Shown in pieces: positions 59,233 to 64,000 of a stretch of DNA of 64,000 nt. The DNA lies in the NCBI GenBank assembly GCA_021399435.1, contig JAJTUP010000027.1, positions 62,001 through 126,000 of the forward strand, given 5' to 3'. The position numbers and the translations under genes were made by a program. Origin of the DNA: Diaporthe sp. PMI_573 (lineage: Eukaryota > Ascomycota > Sordariomycetes > Diaporthales > Diaporthaceae). Numbering within the stretch: the stretch's first letter is position 1; every line of letters begins with the position of its first letter. A model generated the notes under the pieces. It was not told the origin of the DNA. It searched no databases and saw only the letters and a list, made by a program, of their open reading frames with translations.

Positions 59233-59763
59233 TGTTAAACGGAAACGCTTGTGTGGGCGCTACACGTAAGGGGTTACCCTAGACTTCACGTAGGGAGTTA
59301 CCCTAGACTTGGCACTTTTTCGGCTAAGTGCCTATGTGGCGTGCGTGCCGGCAGATGAGTTTGGTGGCCGTGAGTCGATTTTTTGGGCTATTGTAAGACC
59401 CTAACTTCGTACCTCTGCATTACCCTTATTTCTTACCCAAAAAGCATGTAACCTAGTTTATTAGATAGCCTGATTTCTGAAGTTTATCTGTATTTAGTTT
59501 GGTTACTGTCAGGGTTAGGGTTGGCTGGCTGTTTAAAGCCAAAGATAGTGGGTCTGGGGGCCGAATTTTCCGGCCTCGCCATTCCTGCACCAGAGCCAAC
59601 CCTAGCGTGCCTAGGGTTGAGGTCATGTCGGAGGGACTGTGAGGAGGGCTGATAGAAGCTTACTCGAATTTAATACAAAGTTGTCCAAACTATTCTTAAG
59701 TATCCCACCAAGACCTCCAGTGTACCTTATTGCTACCTGACCCATTCGATCTACTAACCTTCA
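59233..59763 (+). repeat. 5' LTR of copia-C
   Basis: 531 bp, TGTTAAACGG...CCTTCA. Confidence 0.85.
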
Positions 59764-59765
59764 GA

Positions 59766-59780
59766 GGTTATGAGCCCGGC
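59766..59780 (+). other. Primer-binding site, initiator tRNA-Met half-tRNA type
   Basis: GGTTATGAGCCCGGC begins 2 nt after the LTR. It contains the complement of GGGCTCATAACC, the anticodon stem-loop of eukaryotic initiator tRNA-Met. Drosophila copia is primed the same way, by a tRNA fragment cut in the anticodon loop rather than by the tRNA 3' end. Confidence 0.8.
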
Positions 59781-60227
59781 TCTTAGTAGTCGGTGCTCTG
59801 AAGGTCCCCGAAACTTTATTGAATTAGGCCCTAAAAAGCCTACCTTTCTGTACGCTACAGCGTTCTTTCGCACTGATTAGCGGACTAGTAAACGTGCTAG
59901 TTTGGGCCTGCAAAGCCCAGAAAAAACTGTAAAAAAGAGCTACTTTTCTGCTCTCTGGGTGATTCGAACCTACGACCTTTAGCGTACATTGCGCTATAGA
60001 CACTATTTCTTACTTTCTGTAAGACGATTGTTAGTATTTGCTATAGTGGAACATTTTATATTTGGAGACTATACGTTAGAGGGTTATATGCCTACTATTT
60101 TTACGGAATAGGTACTACGGGAATATATAATTACGCTATAGGGGACTATAAATTATACTTTCTAGTGGATAGCTTTTCCTTAAATATCTATTTCTAGGTG
60201 TTTTTCCTTACTAACTAGCTATCTAGT
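59781..60227 (+). other. Leader of copia-C with a tRNA-like fragment
   Basis: No ORF. On the minus strand at about 59953-60000 there is a tRNA-like piece: an A-box-like TATAGCGCAATG and a B-box GGTTCGAATC, but too close together for a folded tRNA. It may be a tRNA pseudogene or a short SINE-like remnant. Confidence 0.4.
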
Positions 60228-63020
60228 ATGGCCTCCGGGGCCTCTATAGAGGGGTCTGCCCCTAATTCCCAGGGGCCTAAGCCTCTTTTAGAGTGTTTAG
60301 ACCTACAAGATTAGAAGATTTTGTACCTATATGGTTAAATAGAGACTATGTTAGAGCTATTAGCTTAGCAAGTAGCTACTAGTAATACCCTTTAAGGTAT
60401 GTTAGGGGAATTAACTACTGCTATTTAGAGCCTATCGGTTTTAGTAGCTAGGGTGCTCTAGGTGCCCTAGGTGTCTTAGCCGGCACCTTTAGAGCCTATG
60501 GTCTCTGAAAGTCCTTATATAGGGCCTATAGGCCCTGCTGTAGAACCTACGGGTTCTATGGGGCCTACGGGCCCTATAAGGTAGCTAGAATCTACTGGAT
60601 TTAGCCCTGATTTTAGTAGGGAGATCTCTAAAAAGGTATATACCTTTCTAGAGACTTACTGCCTAAAAGGCCCTGAAAATTTCGACTAGTGGAAGCAAGT
60701 ACTAGCTATTATGCTACGGGTTATAGGGTATAGCTAATTTTTGGCAGACCCTTCTGTAGTAGATAGCCTAAGTGATAGCGATTAGGCTATATTTTTAATG
60801 CTCTTGAGAGATACCCTATTTTTAGGCCTACAAGCTGCTATTGCTTAGATCTTAGGCCCTTTGGAAGCATATAGGCTTCTGAAAGACTAGTATTCCTACT
60901 CTATGGGTCTATAGAGAGACTTGCTGTATAGGGAATTTTACTCCCTATGGTATACTTCTGGTATAAATCTGGCGGAATTTAACGCTAGGTTTAATAGCCT
61001 ATTTTCTAGGCTATGGCTCTTAGGAGCCTAAATAGAGCCTACTGACTTAATAAATTAGTACCTTGGCTCCCTGGAAAGGGCTTTTCTATAGTGGGTAGAG
61101 CGGCTTAAAGGAATTATTTGTATGCTAAAAGCTATGGGCTAGCCTATAGATAGGCTAAATCTATAGTTCCTTATGGTAGATATACTAGAAGAGACTAGAA
61201 ATCCGTTTTTAGCATCCTATTAGGTTGCTAGAGGGGGTAATAAACCCCCTATAGGGGGTAATAAACCTCTTTTAGGCCCTAAAAAGCCTGAAAATTAGTA
61301 GAAGAACCCTAAAAAGGCTGAAGAAAATAAGCCTAATAAGGGATCTGGCGGTTTTAGTGGCAAGAAAAAATCTACTAAGCCGAAATCTGCTAGTGGGGAG
61401 TCCTCTAAAGAGTCCTCTAAAGATTTAGAGGACTATACCTATGCTGTAGGCTATTTAGCCTATAGTGAAGAAGAATTAGCTTCTAATAAGAGTTATTCTT
61501 TAGGTGATGAGGCTTCTGATTTAGATGATTTATCGTCTATAGCCTTAGAGAGCCCCTGTAAGTATTGCTACAGGGGCCTATAGTTGGAAGGGTCCTTTAA
61601 AAAGGGCCCTAAGCCTTCTAAGCCTTCTAGGCCTTCTAGGCCTTCTAGAGGGCCTACTGCCCTACTATACGATACTGGTTCTATAGTATATATAGTAAAT
61701 AGCCGTTCTTTATTTACTAATTTAGTGACTACTGGTGATTTTAGGTACCTATAGATAGGTAGGGGTAGGGTTTACCCCTTAGGTAGAGGTGATGCTGTAT
61801 TTCAGGTAGTTAGTCCTGAAAACCTAGCTAAGACTAAGCGTCTAGTCTTAAAAGAGGTACTATTTGTGCCCTCTATAGATATAAGTATTTTTAGTGGTCT
61901 TCGATACTATAATGTAGGGGGTTATCTTTCGAGAAAAACCCTCTATAAGGCTAATTAGTAACTAATTGTATGCCTAGACCCTTCTAAAACGGGATTTTTT
62001 ATCCTTTAGAAGGGGGTATAGGCCCTACAAGCCTATTCTACCCAAGTAAATAGTATATACTATGTCCCTAGTAGTAGTATGAAAGCTTTGGAGATAGTGC
62101 TGCCCCTTTTTAATAAGGAGGTAGCTAGGGATTATGAAAAAATCTCTACCCCTGAAGAGCCTATTTTTATAGAAGAATTAGGCCCTTCTGGGTCCTCTAT
62201 AGGCTCTACTGCCTTAGGTTCTGGGCTATAGAAGCCTAACCTTGAGATACAGGGTCTTCCAGTACGGGTCCTTTGCACGTCCCCTTTTATAGGTCTTTCG
62301 CCCTCTCGGCTAGAAACGCCTGTAGGAAATAGGGGGGGTAGGGCTATAGAGGACCTAGAAGATCTTCTTTTAGAGGGCCTCTCACCTTCTAGAAAGGCTA
62401 CCAGATAGCCTATTTAGGCTAAACCTTCTGAAGGGTCCCCTAAGCTACTTAAACTAACTTATCTCTGGTATAAGAGATTAGGGTATATAAGCCTTTGTCT
62501 ACTGAAGAAGACGGCTAAAATTGCCTAGGGGGTACCTAATTTTGATTTTATCTTAGAAGGGGACTTTTTCTACTTGCCCTACGATAGGGCTAAAGCGGTT
62601 TGTAGGCTTAACTATAGGCCTATAGACGATCTAGAGGGTATATTAGACTCTTTAGAAGGGGATACCTTTTTTATTAAGCCTATGCCCTATAATAAGTGCC
62701 TTATTGGGCTACTAATAGTGGATAGAAAGTCTAGATTTTGGTGGCTTTTCCTGCTAAAAAGCCGAGATGGAGACCCTATTATGGATACTATTAAGGGCTT
62801 TTTCAGGTCTTTAAAAGCCCTATTTAGGCAATACCCTAAGGGTTTCTATTTTGACGGTGGGAAGGAGATAAATGCTAGCCTATAGGCCTGGCTATAGTAT
62901 AAAGGCATAGAGTTTTCAACTAGTAGCCCCTATATTTACAAGTAAAACGGTCTAATAGAATGTTTTATTAAGGTTATTCTGGACTGTTTAAGGGCTACTA
63001 TATGTAACGGTCTCAAGGTA
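60228..63020 (+). pseudogene. Gag-protease-integrase ORF of copia-C
   Basis: One continuous plus-strand frame from ATG 60228 through the open segment 62574-62885 is broken only by TAG and a few TAA codons at Gln or Trp positions. Order: acidic Gag N-terminus (MASGASIEGSAPNSQGPKPL), Gag core with FNARFNSLFSRLWLLGA near 60.98 kb, Lys/Ser-rich linker, a knuckle-like CKYC, protease YDTGSIVYIVNSRS near 61.67 kb, GAG-pre-integrase WYKRLGYISLCLLKKTAKIA near 62.47 kb, and integrase core VDRKSRFWWLFLL and FDGGKEIN near 62.72-62.87 kb. The single gag-pol frame is typical of copia. Several of the premature stops block any product. Confidence 0.82.
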
Positions 63021-63619
63021 GTATATTACAACTAGCTAGGCTACTCTACGAGTATAATTAAACTTGTAGAATAAAGGAAACAACTAAAGGCGACTACATG
63101 TCCCCGCCTATAAGTATCTGCATAGAAGGGTCTGTACATTGGTTTGGTCTGTATACCCTTCCGGGCCGAGAGATTCTAAGGCTAAGCCATCTAGGCCTCA
63201 GCCTGTTACAACTACCCCTTCTCTCCTTCTTTTGTCAGTTCGCGGCAGACTGTCCTTAAGGTACTGTTAAGCGTATAGGTTAGAGATAACTAGTTGCTAG
63301 CCCTAATCAGACGTAAATTCTCTACAGGCCAGTTTGTATATGTTGAGAGCTGCCGTATTTAACAGGTTCTGTATTGGTTCTTATATAGGCCTTACATAGC
63401 CTCTCTACTTAATAAGTACTTAGACTCTACAGCCTCTCTTCTAGTAGTTTAGTATCTCTTTTATCTTATATTTAGCCTAATCAGAGTTATCCTTATTTAC
63501 AAGGGCTAGGGGCTGATAGTTATCGCAGGTCTAGGAAGAAAGGGGGTCCTCGGGTGCCTGATAGAGAAGCGATATATAGAACCTATTGTAGATCCTAGGT
63601 AGCATATTTAATCTATAGT
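63021..63619 (+). other. 3' internal region of copia-C, no RT found
   Basis: About 600 bp between the integrase core and the 3' LTR. I see no reverse transcriptase or RNase H motif in any frame, and no purine-rich tract directly beside the LTR (AGGAAGAAAGGGGGTCC lies about 75 bp upstream). It is deleted or replaced sequence. Confidence 0.55.
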
Positions 63620-64000
63620 TGTTAAATGGAAACGCTTGTGTGGGCGCTGTATGTAAGGGGTTACCCTAGACTTTACGTAGGGAGTTACCCTAGACTTGGC
63701 ACTTTTTTGGCTAAGTGTCTATGTGGCGTGCGTGCCGGCAGATGAGTTTGGTGGCCGTGAGTCGATTTTTTGGGCTATTGTAAGACCCTAACTTCGTATC
63801 TTTACATTTTCCTTATTTTTTATCCAAAAAGCATGTAACCTAGTTCATTAGATAGCCTGATTTCTGAAGTTTATCTGTATTTAGTTTGGTTACTGTCAGG
63901 GTTAGGGTTGGCTGGTTATTTAAAGCTAAAGATAGTGGGTCCGAGGGCCGAATTTTCCGGCCTCCCTATCTGCGCACCAGAGCCAACTACAGCGTGCCCA
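63620..64000 (+). repeat. 3' LTR of copia-C (partial)
   Basis: Begins TGTTAAATGG and matches 59233 onward up to the window end, including the duplicated segment. Confidence 0.85.

Larger units (their letters stand above)
59233..64000 (+). mobile_element. Ty1/copia element lacking reverse transcriptase (copia-C), truncated by window end
   Basis: LTR pair 59233-59763 and 63620-64000 (the second runs off the window). Both carry the same internal duplication of GTTACCCTAGACTT with its flanks, which the solo copies at 2245 and 9420 lack, so they are partners. The internal region is only about 3.86 kb: primer site, gag, protease, integrase, then about 600 bp without RT or RNase H. It interrupts copia-B. 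The flank on the left is ATACT; the right-hand duplication is outside the window. Confidence 0.85.

Noticed and set aside
59500..59530. AGGGTTAGGG in the family C LTRs as a telomeric repeat
   Set aside because: Only about two units occur, always at the same place inside the LTR, so it belongs to the LTR sequence and is not a telomere.
59953..60010. Functional tRNA gene on the minus strand
   Set aside because: A- and B-box-like pieces are present, but the spacing is too short for D, anticodon and variable arms, and no acceptor stem pairs.
60228..63020. Reassigned TAG codon read as an amino acid
   Set aside because: TAG occurs both at Gln-like and Trp-like positions and only in repeats. The cluster genes use TAG as a normal stop (P450-2). 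CpA-directed RIP explains it.
1..64000. CRISPR arrays, rRNA operons or bacterial features
   Set aside because: None seen. Introns and gene types are fungal, and the direct repeats present are LTRs or short satellites without spacer structure.

Overview
The window is from the nuclear genome of a filamentous ascomycete (Pezizomycotina). The evidence is short GT-AG introns (about 47-122 bp) with CTRAC-like branch points, a fungal-type polyketide gene cluster, and flanking LTR retrotransposons eroded in the way repeat-induced point mutation (RIP) erodes them. Two compartments alternate. About 10.0-36.5 kb has ordinary composition and holds intact genes. About 1-9.9 kb and 36.5-64 kb are repeat-rich and contain almost no intact genes.

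Left flank (1-9.9 kb): a degenerate tandem array, a RIP-broken coiled-coil ORF on the minus strand, two isolated copies of a roughly 500-bp LTR (family C), and between them a complete Ty3/gypsy chromovirus at 2901-9291 with 483-bp LTRs and a CTAAT target duplication.

Central island (11.1-34.4 kb): a secondary-metabolite cluster. In order it has a basic-region/ankyrin regulator of the TOXE (bANK) type (+), a short-chain dehydrogenase (-), a P450 with a 1-nt frameshift (-), a secreted BBE-type FAD oxidase (+), an af380-like alpha/beta-hydrolase or polyketide transferase (-), a divergently transcribed 2462-aa highly reducing PKS (+, 14 exons, KS-AT-DH-degenerate MT-ER-KR-ACP), a decayed adenylation/reductase relic of an NRPS or PKS-NRPS (+), and a second, intact P450 (-). 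I infer that the PKS makes a reduced chain, the hydrolase/transferase releases it or moves it to an acceptor, and the SDR, P450(s) and FAD oxidase tailor it. The product cannot be named from the sequence.

Right flank (36.5-64 kb): a nest of retroelements resolved by target-site duplications. Copia-A (37087-44686, TSD ATACT) is followed by a reverse solo LTR of the same family (TSD AAAAG). That LTR was split by gypsy-2 (45016-52608, TSD GTTCT). Then come another solo LTR (53786-53993, TSD ATTAT), the 5' part of copia-B (54803-59232), and copia-C (59233 to the window end), which interrupts copia-B. Copia-C keeps gag, protease and integrase but not reverse transcriptase, and has an initiator-tRNA-Met half-tRNA primer site. 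Premature stops are almost all TAG or TAA, as CpA-to-TpA mutation predicts. Copia-A and gypsy-2 each appear to carry an extra gene in antisense orientation just inside the 3' LTR.
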